The translations under genes and the position numbers were made by a program. A stretch of 64,000 bases of DNA from Tetrahymena thermophila SB210. Its lineage: Eukaryota > Ciliophora > Oligohymenophorea > Hymenostomatida > Tetrahymenidae. The notes under the pieces are model-generated. The model saw only the letters and a program-made list of their open reading frames with translations, was not told the origin of the DNA and did not search any database. Of the stretch, positions 50,949 through 62,554 are shown in pieces. Positions within the stretch are counted from its first letter, which is position 1; each line of letters starts with the position of its first letter. Location: assembly GCF_000189635.1 (NCBI RefSeq), contig NW_002476355.1, positions 390,557 through 454,556 of the forward strand, given 5' to 3'.

Positions 50949-53314
50949 TCATTATTTGTTAGAGAGCATTTAAGAAAATTAAATTTTATAAGTTTCCATG
51001 TTAGATTTTTGTTCGAGTTAGTGTTTTAGTAAACTTTTATTTTCAAGCAAATTGTATTTGTTAAGTTGTTATTATTCAGATTGTTTAATTTATTATTTTT
51101 AGAAAGTCATCATTTTTTATTAAAAGTTTTGTTATTCTGAATAAGGATAGTGAATATCATTAAACATGTAACCAGTGAGAGATGCAATCATATCATAAAC
51201 AATTTTGGGAGCTTCAGTCCTAAATATTTCACAAAAGTGCTGAAAATTTAGATTAAAGTCACCAGTCAATTTATTATATTAAACTTTTTTACAGACTATA
51301 GATTTTTCTATATGTTTATAATTGCCTATTTCATCAAGAATTAGTCTTTAGTTAGAATAGTGCTCTTGCACTTAAAAGCTTTTTAAATAGTAAGTGTATT
51401 ATCTTGATTAAATCTCAGGTATATTCATAGATTTTTTGCTTTTTAACTGTCTATATCTCTGGAGAGAGATGTGTTTGTTTCCTTTAACGATAGAATTTTC
51501 TAATTCAAATGCTTCATTGTCTTCGTTTTAATCGCTAGCAAACTCATCCAAATCCTACTTAACTATTTATTGTTATCTAAGAAGCTTAATAGTCTGATTA
51601 GCCTATTCACGGTTGTTAAGTTAATACTGTGCATATCTAACTATATGATTCACATCTTCTTACCCCATTTAATTGTCTGAGGCTTTCCATCTGTTATAGA
51701 GATCTTGGTTGCAAATATATCCATCATTATTAATGTCATATCTAATATATTAAATTTAAGTTACTTAAAAAGTTAAAAAAGACTAAATTCTTTTGTCTTT
51801 ATTGATAATTAAAATTTGCGTTTAGTCTTTGAGATAAAAAAATGTTTACAATTAGTCTAAAAAAATAGAAAAAATTAATTGTAAGTTAAGATTAACCAAT
51901 AAACAAATTAATTAATTTTTGATTTTAGATTAAAAAATTTTGATAAATTTAAAAATATTTTGAATGGGATTATTTAATTAAATTAAAACTGTAAGGTAAA
52001 AAATAAAAATATTTACATTAAAAAAGCAAAGAGACAAAATTCTTGATTAGAACAGTTAGCGAATTATTCAATTTTGCTAATTAAGTTTTAAAAGGAAATA
52101 ATTTAAGGTAAATCAACAAAGCTCATTAGTAGTTCTGCAGAGTGGCTATCGTAAATATTGCAAAGATATTATTTTATTTAATTTCTATTTATTCTGATAA
52201 ATTATAAATGCTAAGAATCCTCTTTGCCAGAAATAAGCTTAAAATATTCTTATGCAACAAAACTGTTTTCTTCAATCTTAATTCCTTATTTAATAAGCTT
52301 TCTGTTTGAATCTCCTCTGTTAGGTGTTTAATACTTACTTTAACTGCGTAGCTTTTAGGGAGAATTGAATTATATTTGATTTATTGATGAGTTGGAGTCT
52401 TGCTCTTCCAAAAAACTGCAAGATATTTATTTTTGTTATGAATTGTATTTGACTATTTAAGGTGAGCTGTTCTTTTTTTAATTAAAAATATGAGGATCTC
52501 TTACTTTGACATTATTCTGTGTCTTGATCTAGGGTAATTTAGCTGATGCTAGAACTGATTTTGATCTAAATTACTTTTCTTTTACTTCAGCTTAAGGCAG
52601 TGGGGGATTTTGTTTTAAAGATTAATATTCTGATATGTTAGATACTTAATTATCATGTGATTAATCTCCAGTAATGCAACCAGTGCTACAGTCGCTGCTA
52701 CCTTAACTTGAGCGATCACAATATTCATTGAGCTATGAAGATCTAACTTAATTTTTAGATTTATATTTTAATTATCTGTCTCTTTAAGATGAGCCGTTTG
52801 TTCCATAAATATCTTCAAATCTCTATTTAGAATTAAGTTTATTCTTTATGATGTGAAGAAAAGCATCATCCTATTAGTTATTTTAGTTAATAGCATTATT
52901 TTCAATGAAATTATCTATTTAATTCATTATAACACTATTTTATTATGCATAAACTCTTTTAGTATTAGTACTTTCTGTAAAGTTGCAACTATCAATGTCA
53001 CTTTGTGATAGAATTTATTTATAGTTTTTCTATCTTATGAGATTAGTTTAAATAGATGTTCTACGAGTCATTGAAGTAGCAAGTGTGCTCTAGCTAGCAA
53101 TACTCATATTTAAGGATCTACCAATATACATAGCGCTTGATTTGCGAGCATTGATGTTTATAGCATCCCTGTTTAAGTTATTGAAATTAACAGAATTTTA
53201 TAGAACAAAGCAAGGGTATTTGTCTTTGGCTTTTACGTTTTTTAGATTATAATTTAAAGACGTATCTGTTTCAGATGTTATAAGCTCTGTGTCTTGGATG
53301 TACTAATCAGACAT
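50949..53314 (-). CDS. Disordered protein with one EF-hand calcium-binding loop
   Basis: ATG at 53314 (MSDQYIQDTELITSETDTSL) to TGA at 50951-50949. The first exon (about 52024-53314) encodes some 430 residues of Ser/Asn/Gln/Lys-rich, presumably disordered sequence with many potential phosphosites. Just before the first intron the sequence becomes globular (LLMSFVDLPQIISFQNLISK; CLFAFLI). It continues in the next exon as YDINNDGYICNQDLYNRW, a canonical EF-hand loop (D-x-N-x-D-G-x-x-x-x-x-D) preceded by the A-F-x-I-Y-D helix pattern of calcineurin-B-like proteins. A second, weaker EF-like half may lie in the acidic DLDEFASD region. The C-terminus is again helical (HFCEIFRTEAPKIVYDMI) and then Gln/Lys-rich. 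The role is probably as a calcium-responsive regulator. The frame stays open upstream to another ATG at 53638, so a longer N-terminus is possible. Confidence 0.82.
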
Positions 53315-54896
53315 TAAAGATAATTATTTATCCAAAATAGTAATAATATTTAGTATTTATTTGAGTGTTTATTTATATATTAAGAGAGAGATTTAGTTTA
53401 ACTTTTAGTATGATTTGTTTGTTTGTTTGCTTTTGATTATTTATTTATTAATTTATTTACTGATATTATAATTATAATTATTAAATATTGATTGATTTAT
53501 TATGTTTTCTCTTTAAAAGTATTGTAAGCTATTACTTCTTTCTATTAAAAGATTATAATTATTGATAATGGCATTTCTATCTTTATCTTTTATATATTCA
53601 TCCTTCAGCGTAACATAGTTCTACTGATATACTCTCATTACTGAATTTCAAATTATAGTAAAGAATTAATATATTCTAAATTTAGATTAAATATATTTAT
53701 TCTTTTATCCTATAATATATAAAAGGATATTTTTATTACAAATAGATTAATTTTATTTCAAGTTACTACTCCACAGAGTCTTTTTATAAAATATTTTTAA
53801 TTCTTTAAATGCATAAAATAAATAAATTAATAAAAATAGCCATCGCTTGTATCGAACTAATAATTTCGAAAGTTAATCACTGTAAACAAATAATCAATTA
53901 TTTGAATTTCTAAGTGATTTTTATAAAAATTAATTAAATTAAAAGATCAGTTGAGATAGACAAATTAAAAATTCTTATAAAATTGTTTTTTTGCTTTTTT
54001 ACAAGCCTTTTCTAGTAAGCAAATATTAATATTTGATCTATTTATCTATAATTCTTTCTTATAGAATTTATTTCTATATATAGATTTATATAAAGTAGTT
54101 CAATTTAAAATTATGTTTGTGCCAACATACATTCAAATTTCTGTAAATTTAAATTAAAATAAAAAAATTCGAATACTTTTTTAAGATTTACCTTATCTTA
54201 CTCTGCAGCCTAACAAAAAGAAGAAATCAATAATTTAAATTTTAGCATTTTTACTCCTATAAATAAATTAAAATTTCAGAAATATCTTTTAAAAGTAATC
54301 AGCAAATTATAATTAAAATCTAATTCCTTTATTTGACTTTATATGAGTGAGGATTATTAATAACTTTATAATTTAATATTAGTATTCTTTAAAAATTTGA
54401 TTAATTAACATATCCAAGCAAAAAGAATATGACAAAATACTCTTTTTTAAAATCAACAATTTAATTAATAAAATAATTTTATTATTTCAGATTTAAATTT
54501 AAAAACAATTTTTTTGGTTGAAATTTTCAATTAATTATCATTAATTAATATTTGAAATTAAATCAAATTTAATAGTCAAAATAAATTGATTAAATCTTAA
54601 TTTATTATTTTAAATGAAGAAGTTTGTGATAAATTTTGATTTTTAAAAATTATAATTTATAATTCTATTGCATAAAGATACATACATACTTATATTTTTC
54701 GTATCTTTTAGTGTTTAGAAGGATATATATTTATTTATATGTTAAACAGGATGAGAGTGAAGGATAGATTGAAATTCTTAAGTTTGATTATTTTATGCCC
54801 TTTGATTTTTTATTAAGGTTTAAATAAAGTGAAAAATTAAAGACAAAGAAAGACTTATTTCATTTAGAAAAATAAGAAGGTAGAAATAGGTGAGAA
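53315..54896. other. Divergent intergenic region, about 1.6 kb
   Basis: Promoter region between the EF-hand gene (-) and the 182-residue gene (+). The part 53315-53638 is an open upstream extension of the EF-hand frame; codons near 53520-53638 (NYVTLKDEYIKDKDR) look more coding-like than the rest. A small upstream ORF lies at 54739-54900. Otherwise AT-rich with nothing recognised. Confidence 0.45.
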
Positions 54897-54900
54897 ATGA
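54739..54900 (+). other. Upstream ORF overlapping the next start codon
   Basis: A 53-codon frame (MLNRMRVKDRLKFLSLIILC and on) ending in TGA at 54898-54900, which overlaps the downstream ATG as ATGA. It contains a hydrophobic stretch (LKFLSLIILCPLIFY). It could regulate translation of the downstream gene, or be untranslated leader sequence that is open by chance. No conservation evidence is available here. Confidence 0.3.
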
Positions 54901-55445
54901 GACAATTAGTCAAGACATAATTATTAAAGAGTAATATTTAGGAACTTAGAAGCTCAATCGATATTCGCAAAGTGCTTAACAATAAGTACAGAGATTCAGA
55001 ATCCAGCGACTTCTATAAAAAGAATCGTGAATAATTAGTTTCTAGAATAAAGTAAGACATGGATGTTGATTCATACACTGGAGCCACTACAAGAAGAACA
55101 TAATTCTAACAATATTATTAGGACTAACCTTCTTTAGGATTTGTATATCCCATGAATCCAGGAAGAGGTGCCTTTATGGAACCTGACTGCAGATTTACTG
55201 GAAATGATTTTATGGAAAAGATTAACACTCACTTCGCTACTGCAATCACTTCATCTTACTAGGATTTAGATAAAGTTGTTAAGATTTAAGTTAACGATAG
55301 CAAGAAAAACATCGAATAAAATTTAGAAAAGCTTTTCAGAGAGAAGAATCCCAACAAGGAATTCAACTTCGATAAGGAATATGCTCGTTATTTAAAATTA
55401 GACTCCAAGAAATTTAAAAAGGAATATGGATACGAAACAGACTGA
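54897..55445 (+). CDS. 182-residue conserved-looking hypothetical protein
   Basis: Single frame, ATG at 54897 to TGA at 55443-55445 (183 codons, frame checked), no intron. Codon use is strongly biased toward C-ending codons (AAC, TTC, GAC, ATC), the signature of highly expressed Tetrahymena genes. The N-terminus is basic and free of acidic residues over about 15 residues (MRQLVKTQLLKSNIQ), compatible with mitochondrial targeting. The middle has a Gly/Pro-rich aromatic stretch (SLGFVYPMNPGRGAFMEPDC) and the C-terminus is Lys-rich and helical, ending KKFKKEYGYETD. No family recognised. An abundant mitochondrial-complex subunit is a reasonable guess but only a guess. Confidence 0.85.
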
Positions 55446-56167
55446 TTCATTATAAAGTGCAGATAATCAATCAACTATTAAGCAAATAAATAAATAGTGC
55501 TTGCTTTATTTTATCATTCTTTGTATAAAAAACTTAGCTATTTTTAAGGGAATTTTTAAAGGCTGTTAAACTATGTATGGCAGTCAATTTACTATTGTAT
55601 ATTTTTTTATAAAACAATTTATCTAACTTAAAATGAAAATTAATAAAATAGATTTATTATGCAAATACAATACAAATTATTTTATAGAAAATCTTTTTAA
55701 AAAAAAGCATTTTAGTCATTGAAAAAGTTTTATTTGAATTATTTTCATTAATCAAATTCCAAAGATAATTCTAAATTAAACATTTTATTAAATGAAAATT
55801 AATTAATTAAAATAATTTTTTTTGAGAAATTTTTATCCATTTTTGATTTAAAAGAATTATTGTGTCTTTTTAAGTAAATTCTAATCAATAATATGTAGAA
55901 TTTGCCAACTTACTAATTGAATAAATTTTGAATTACTTAAGAATATCTATCAAAAATTAAATAAAAATTCTGCCAAAATAATTTTCAATTTCAAAATTTG
56001 AGATTTGTTTGTTTGCTTGTTTATATTCAGTAATTGTTAATTTATATTTTGCTTTTCAGCTAATATTTCGAATTAATATAGCATATTTAGAAGCAAGCTA
56101 ATTGAAAGTAGGTGATAACGCATATACAAATTATTGAGTTAATTCTTCGACTTTACAGTTGCTTTTG
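55446..56167. other. Intergenic spacer
   Basis: AT-rich; contains the 3' region of the 182-residue gene and the promoter of the CENP-C candidate. No exon recognised. Confidence 0.5.
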
Positions 56168-59100
56168 ATGAATAGGTCAAACAGTAGAATTAAGCAACAA
56201 AAAAAGTCCACTAATAGCCAAAGCAGGAACAATAGTCGCTAAATTCTTGAAAAGTCTAAAACATAAACTAGGAATATCAAGATTGATAAATAAGATAAAT
56301 TAATTGTAAATGCTAAAAAAGGAGTTAACGTTGGCAAGTATTTTAAATTGAAAATATTATTAAGTTTTATTTATTTTTTAAATGGTTATAGGAGAACTGG
56401 ATAGCAGATAAAGAAGAAAGAAACAGGTTTAAATTACGATGGAACTGAAAGGTTGAGTGATTATTTCGCTCAATAGGATGGACTATCAATTGATAGCGAT
56501 TAAAATGAAATTGTCTCAGATAATTTTGAATAACAAAAGGGGGACTTAAAAGTTAGTAGCATCAGTGATTTATAAGATGATTCTTAAATTATTTAGCTCT
56601 TCAATAATAAGAGAGATAGTCTTGAATTCAATCTTAGTCCAGAATAAAGTCTTTATGATAGAAAGAGTATTGATGGCAATTAATAATCTAAAAAATTACG
56701 TAACTAACAAAACTAAATCTAAGCTGAAAATAACAATTTGTTTGAAACGAGTAAAAAAAATGTTAACAAGTCAGACCGTAGGAAGGAATCTAGTTTAGGG
56801 TTAAAATCTTTTACAAGTAATTTACTTGAAATCCCTTCCACGAACAATCGAAAAACAAGCTCTTTTCGTCTCTAAAGGTCTTAGAATTCAAAGTATAGAA
56901 ATTCTATAGCACTTTCTTCAATACCTAAAATAAGTAGATTTAGTGGGAGAATTAATGATAATGGCAGTGATGTAAGCTCAGACAGGTTAGATGATTTCGA
57001 ATTACTTGGATAACTCTCTAATTTACCTCCAGAATTAGTAGCTAAGAGTATATAGCAAGGTACCTCGTTGGATGATACACCTTTTACTAAAAATATTGAA
57101 GACTTCGAAATCACTCTCTCAGAGAGTGAAATCAGTCAATAAAATTAATAAAGCAACTCAATATTTAGAGATGATAGAAGAAAATCTGAAAATTAGAACA
57201 ATAGATAAAAGAATTTTAATGAATAAAATATTGGTTTAGATGATGAAGAGGAAGAAGAAGAAGAGATATAGCAACTACTGAAATAAAACAAACAAATAAT
57301 AAGCTAAATATCACAAAGAAAGAAAATGAATAATTCTAATAGTTTTAATAGCTATTTGCTAGACATAAGTGAATCAAAGATTTACAATAAAAGTGATAAA
57401 AAAAGTAATAATGTTTATGATTTTGGTAAAATAAGTCCAATCCAAGAAATCAACACATAACAATCGAATAAAAATGAAGACTCGTTTAGAAAAAATAAAA
57501 ATGAAATGGCAAATAAATCTTTAGACAACTTTATGGAAATTGTTAATCCTAATAAATAAAATTTAAATGAAAAAAAATAAATGTAATCAGAGTAATATAA
57601 CGAAGTTCGAGGTTAGTAAAATGAAAATGAAGATTTTATTTTATCTAAAAATGTTCCAAATAAAAATAATTAGAAATAGGAGAATTAATAAAATCTTAAA
57701 ATGCTAAAGCCAAACCAAATGTTAGATGAAAAAGAAGAAATTAATTAAAATTTTTAATATAAAAAAAACTAAAGAAATAATAAAAAAAAATAACTACAAG
57801 AAACTCAGGATATGAGTGTAGAAGATCAAGTAGATATTTAAATTTAAGCAAAAAATAAGTAATAAAAGATTAAATAGCTTAAAAAAAATAGAGTGAGCTT
57901 AGATTCTAGTGATATTTCTTTGTAGATAAAAGAACAAAGTGATAGTGCAAATTAAAGTAAAAACTTAGAAACTAATGAGGAATTATAAAAAAAACTACTC
58001 ATAGATCAATACATTAAATAAAAAAGGGGTTCAACTGACTTTCAATTCTCAAATCAACAAGAAAATAATCAAAAAAGAATTTCTGGATTTAATAATTAGT
58101 AAAAAATTACCTTAAACTAATAAGAAAATCAGCTTAATTAAAATGAGAATAATGATTTAAAATAATTAGAAAAAAATGAAATTACCTAAAATGTTTAAAA
58201 TACAAAGTTAAAAAATGCTAATTTAGAATAAAATAAAAATAATTAAGAAAAAAATAATTCAAATTAAAATGAAATTAATGTAAATTAAAGAGAGAAAAAT
58301 TCAAATTAAAAAGAAAAAAATTCAGATTTATTAGACAACTGTATAGTTTAATAGGTTAATAACGAAAACATAAATGTAGAAAATAAACTTTCTCTTCCTC
58401 CTACTATGAAAGTTGACTCAGATCAAAAATAAAATTATGAATATGATTTGAATTCTCATAGCTATAATGTTGATAATGATCTTAATATGGAAGTAATGTA
58501 AAATTAGAGTTATTTTGAATAATAAGGAAGTCATTTATAGATAGTTGAGTAAGAAATTAGTTTTGAGAAAAATAAATAATCATCCTAAAATAAGAAAATG
58601 GATGTAGAAAATGAGGGAGTTATTGATTAATTTAATTTACCTGAAGAAAATTTAATCCGTCGTAAAGCAGGAAGGCCAAAAAGAAAACGAATAACTCCTT
58701 AAAAACTTAGAAATAATTCTTAATCAGCTCAGGAATCAGATGTTGAAACCGAAGTAAGCAATGACAGTATTTAAGGAAAATAAAATAATAAAAAGTAAAA
58801 GAAAAAATCTCAAAATAACTCATAAGTGAGCTCTGTCAGTTCTCAAACATCAACTTCTAAGTAGCTTAAAAAAATAATCAGGAAATAATCTTAAAAGAAT
58901 AATTCTAAGTAGATATTATAACAGTATGAAGATTTTTATGCAAAAGGGTTCTAAAATAAAATTGAAGTTGAAGTTAAAGCAGAAACTTCATCTTTTGGGA
59001 AAGATGGAAGATATCCGGTTAGAAATAGAATAAGGCCACTTGTTAGTTGGAGAGAAAGGGCTGTGTATGGAAAAGAAGGTTTACTTTATATTATCACGGA

Positions 59101-60153
59101 TTAAAGCTTAGAAAAACTTGATTATGTTAACTATACTGTACCTGGTTTTTCAGATGTACGTGAACCAAGACTCCACAAAAAAAACAATAAAAAAGCTATT
59201 AATAAAAATACAAGCTAGTCATACAAAAGCCTTGATTAAATTAAAGAAGAAGAAGCTGATGACACAGAAATGCTCAAAAATACTGAATCTTAAAAATATG
59301 AAAAAAATGAGAAAGAATCAGCAGGTACTAAAAAGCTTTCTAATAGAAACTCAAATTTTTCAAGTGATAAAAGAATAAAATCTAAAAGTTAATAAAGGAA
59401 ATCTCTAGAAAGAGGTCGAAGTGAAGACGACGATGATGATGATGATGAAATACCATCATAGAAGAAAAATTAAAAAAATAAAAACACTAAAAATCACTAA
59501 AACAATATACCAGAAAAATCAAAATCGTAATCACCACTATCAAAAGCACAACTAAAATCTCCTTTGGATTAAAAAAATTAAAATTTTAAGGATAAAAAAA
59601 ATTAACCACGATAGAGATCAAGTGAGTCTTCTGTAGACAATAATGATTCCAAATTGCAAAAGTAAGATTAAAAGAATAAACAATAAACCCAAAGAAAAGA
59701 AAAACATGTTGAAGAAAAATTTAATAAAAGAGATTAAGTTGATTTAGATTTTATTTAAAATCTTTTTAGTTTAGAGAAAATAAGTTAATATAATATAAAA
59801 ATATTTGAATCCTCCACTAATATTCTAAAGTTTAGTCTGGCTTTAAACCCAGGCTTAGAGATACAGTGCTAGAAAACTAAATATGCAATTGTAATTAATT
59901 ATATTATTTTAAATAAAAAATATTTATTTTAAAATTAAATAATTAGGAAGTCAAAGTTATAGAATGTTCATGGAAAAAGCTGTTAATCTGTATAGAAGAT
60001 TCAACTAATTATTTGAAACAGGATGACAAAAAGCTAATTAAGAAGGACTAATACTTTTCCCTAAAATACAAAGAGAAAGAAAATAGTAAAAATTGTTAAT
60101 TATTAATAACTATCTTTAAAAATTAATTAAATTCTAAATCCTCCAAGTCTTGA
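56168..60153 (+). CDS. Candidate CENP-C (inner kinetochore protein)
   Basis: Three exons: 56168-56337, 56392-59890 and 59947-60153. Phases are checked and total 1,292 codons, giving 1,291 residues; in-frame TAA/TAG are read as Gln. Most of the protein is Gln/Asn/Lys/Ser-rich and disordered. At residues about 813-823 is an AT-hook (RRKAGRPKRKR). At about 930 is RYPVRNRIRPLVSW followed by RERAVYG. This aligns exactly with the CENP-C motif R-R-S-x-R-x(4)-P-x-x-Y/F-W: R1, R5, P10 and W14 are kept; R2, S3 and Y13 are replaced. CENP-C uses this motif to bind CENP-A nucleosomes. The last ~120 residues look like the C-terminal cupin dimerisation fold: a strand FSLALNPGLEIQCQKTKYAI, then VKVIECSWKKLLICIED, then a LIKKDQYFSLKY hairpin and LLITIF. 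The order (disorder, motif, cupin-like end) is that of CENP-C. The remaining doubt is that motif and cupin were judged by eye. Confidence 0.75.
58658..58690 (+). other. AT-hook within the CENP-C candidate
   Basis: Encodes RRKAGRPKRKR. The G-R-P core flanked by basic residues is the classic minor-groove AT-hook, which suits binding to very AT-rich ciliate DNA. Confidence 0.75.
59009..59050 (+). other. CENP-C signature motif
   Basis: Encodes 14 residues, R-Y-P-V-R-N-R-I-R-P-L-V-S-W, with the spacing of the family motif. The first Arg, the fifth-position Arg, Pro at 10 and Trp at 14 are the expected anchor residues. Confidence 0.7.
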
Positions 60154-60246
60154 TTGATTGATTAATTAATTAATTGATTGATTGAATAACCAACTAATCA
60201 ATTCATTTCCTAATGTCTCATTAAAATTAAAAAAAATTTCATTATT

Positions 60247-60274
60247 TACCTACCTACCTACCTACCTACCTACC
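60247..60274. repeat. TACC tetranucleotide microsatellite
   Basis: Seven perfect tandem TACC units between the CENP-C candidate and SLX9. Confidence 0.9.
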
Positions 60275-60599
60275 ATCTTTTCAAGTCAAATATTTATAAA
60301 TAAATAAATTTCAAAAACATATTTTTAATAATTTATAACTATAGTTTTTTCCAACAAAAACTACTAAACCAACTAATAAATATATAATTAATTAATCAAT
60401 ATTGAGTATTTAACAAAACAAACACCTAAATAATTAATTATTAAAATATATTACTAAATAATAAAGCTTATTAAAATTGTGTTTATAAATTACTTTTAAA
60501 ATAAAATAATTAATTTTCCTTATTTTTATTAATGATGCTAATAAACTAACTAATAAATGCTAGTAAAACTATAATATTAGGTAAAATATAGTAAATATA

Positions 60600-61045
60600 A
60601 ATGTAACGCTTTTAATATATATATTTAAATTATTTATACAACTGTTAGATAACTAAATGTAAAATAAAAACTATTTTTGAAAGTTTTTACTGTATAATTT
60701 ATATCTTAAAATCATATTATTTGTGTTTTGATTATATATATATATAGACTTACGTAAATTAAATATATTTTTTATTTTTTCAAATTAATAGATAACTAAA
60801 TGTAAAATAAAAAATATTTTTCATGGTTATAACTTTTTTATGCCTTAAAATTCTATTTTTACTTTTTTAATTATATTTTGGCTAACATAAATTAAATAAA
60901 TTATTTATTTATATAAATTGCTAAATGTAAAATAAAAACTATTTTTAATGGTTTTAACTAAATTATTCCTTAAAATTATATTATTAGCGTTTTAACTATA
61001 TATATCTATTTACTTACAGATATTAAATAAATTATTTAACTATTT
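60600..61045. repeat. Diverged tandem repeat, about 125-143 bp units
   Basis: The block CTAAATGTAAAATAAAAA recurs at 60653, 60796 and 60921. Each copy is followed by TATTTTT, a GGTTTTAACT-like segment, CTTAAAAT, a TATATATA-type run and ATAAATTATTTA. A partial copy precedes the first. Units are diverged and of unequal length, so this is an old local duplication in subtelomeric non-coding DNA. Confidence 0.7.
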
Positions 61046-61118
61046 TAATATGAATTTTAATTTTATTATCCTGTATTTATAAATTAATTTATTAATTTCT
61101 CAATTTAGCTTTTCAAGT

Positions 61119-62001
61119 TCACATTTTCTTTTGCATTTTTAAAGTATTTTAAATGTGTTCCTTCATGGCTTTAAGAGGGTCGTTAAGGAAAGGCTTAAAT
61201 TACAAGATCTATTAAACTTGTTAGATATCACGGTTGCTGTGATAATTATTAAAAAATATTTAGATTTAAAATAAAAATTCTAAATAATATACCTAGTTTT
61301 TAGTTTTTTCTTATTTGAAACACCCCTTGTTAAATCTTATTTTTTCTCTTAGGTTTTTTGGCCTTTTGAATTTTTTTCTATTCCTTCTAAGTCATACTTC
61401 AAAGCATCTAAATCAATATCAGCTATTTATTTATTTAAAGTAAATTAATAAAATATAAAATGTAAAATATAAGTTTATTTACTTTCTCCCTTACTTTCTA
61501 CTGTTTTGTTCAAATATTCATTAAAGAGCTATTGATAATATTATAATTTTGAATATTTTTTAAAATATATTTTAACTAAATTACATTTTTTTTCAAAATC
61601 TTCTTTTTATTTTCAGCTCTTTTTCTTTAACCTCTTGACAGGACTGCTTTCTTTTAAACTGCTGTTGCTGCATTTTTAGACTTATCTTATCCTTTAAAAC
61701 TTTCTACTAAATGAGTCAAGCTAGGATTACTTTCAACTTTTTCTATAAATTTTTTGTATAACTCAGGGTTTCTGATAACTTATTATTAATTGGTTGCTTT
61801 TTATAATCCTTTAAATTTATTTTCATTCTTTTTTTCAGTATCCATTCTTTCTTACAAAGATTGGTTTTTGGTTTTCTCTTTCTGAATAATCTTAGATTTT
61901 TTTACTTTCTGAAGAGCAACCTTCTACTTTTTTGATGGCTTTTGCTCTTCAACTTCGATTTCATTATCAGATTAATCGCTTTCTATTTCAATTTTACCCA
62001 T
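61119..62001 (-). CDS. SLX9: Probable ribosome-biogenesis factor SLX9
   Basis: Four proposed exons from ATG at 62001 to TGA at 61121-61119; total about 250 residues. The N-terminus is acidic then Lys-rich with nuclear-localisation-like clusters (KPSKKQKVALQKVKKSK). A basic motif LSRGQRKRAENKKK is followed by helical, charged sequence (DIDLDALKYDLEGIEK). The last exon ends VQQILQFKPFLNDPLKAMKE followed by HIQNTL. That ending fits the SLX9 family C-terminus as I know it (F-x-x-x-L-x-x-x-x-F-x-x-D-P-F/L-x-A-I/M-x-E-H-I-x-N-T-L), and the S-R-x-Q-R-K-R motif fits its centre. SLX9 acts in export and maturation of the pre-40S subunit, in nucleolus and nucleus. The gene is divergent from the gene at 62555. 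Exon joins are by eye, so the middle could shift by a few residues. Confidence 0.7.
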
Positions 62002-62554
62002 TTTTATTTAACTGTTTACTTTTTTAATATTTCTACTTTGATTAATAAATAATTTGTTTTTTATAAAGATACTTTATTAATTAATTTTGATTATTATCAC
62101 TAATTCTTCATAACCTATTTTTGTCTTATAAAGCTCATTAATATCTCCAAAGTAGCATTTTCACTGAATTTAGACCTATATAAATTATTTTATTTAACAA
62201 CATATTCTTCGTTTTTCACATAATTATTGGCAGCTTTATAATAAAATAAATAATATAAATTCAATTAAATATTTAATAGGAATAGAATTAAATAATATTA
62301 TTAATAATATTTTGAATGGTTTCTAACTAAATTAAATAGTAAGAATAACATATCATGCATGTATTTTTATTTGATAATTTTATTTTAATTACTTAAATAA
62401 AGTACAATTTTTAAAATTATTTACGATTAAAATCTTCTTTATCTTTAAATAATCAAAAAATTTGTTATTAATAAGTAGAAAAGCTTAGGATAGTAAGTAT
62501 ATTTAAGATTTTCTATCATAAATTTTTAATATTTTTCATATTGGATCAATTAGT
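62002..62554. promoter_or_regulatory. Divergent promoter region between SLX9 and the membrane gene
   Basis: A 553-base AT-rich spacer separating two divergent start codons, so both promoters must lie here. No specific factor site is recognisable by eye. Confidence 0.4.

Larger units (their letters stand above)
60154..61118. other. Convergent intergenic region with simple and tandem repeats
   Basis: Two converging 3' ends. Begins with a GATT/AATT run (60151-60184), then a TACC microsatellite (60247-60274), then the diverged tandem array listed separately. No exon recognised. Confidence 0.6.
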
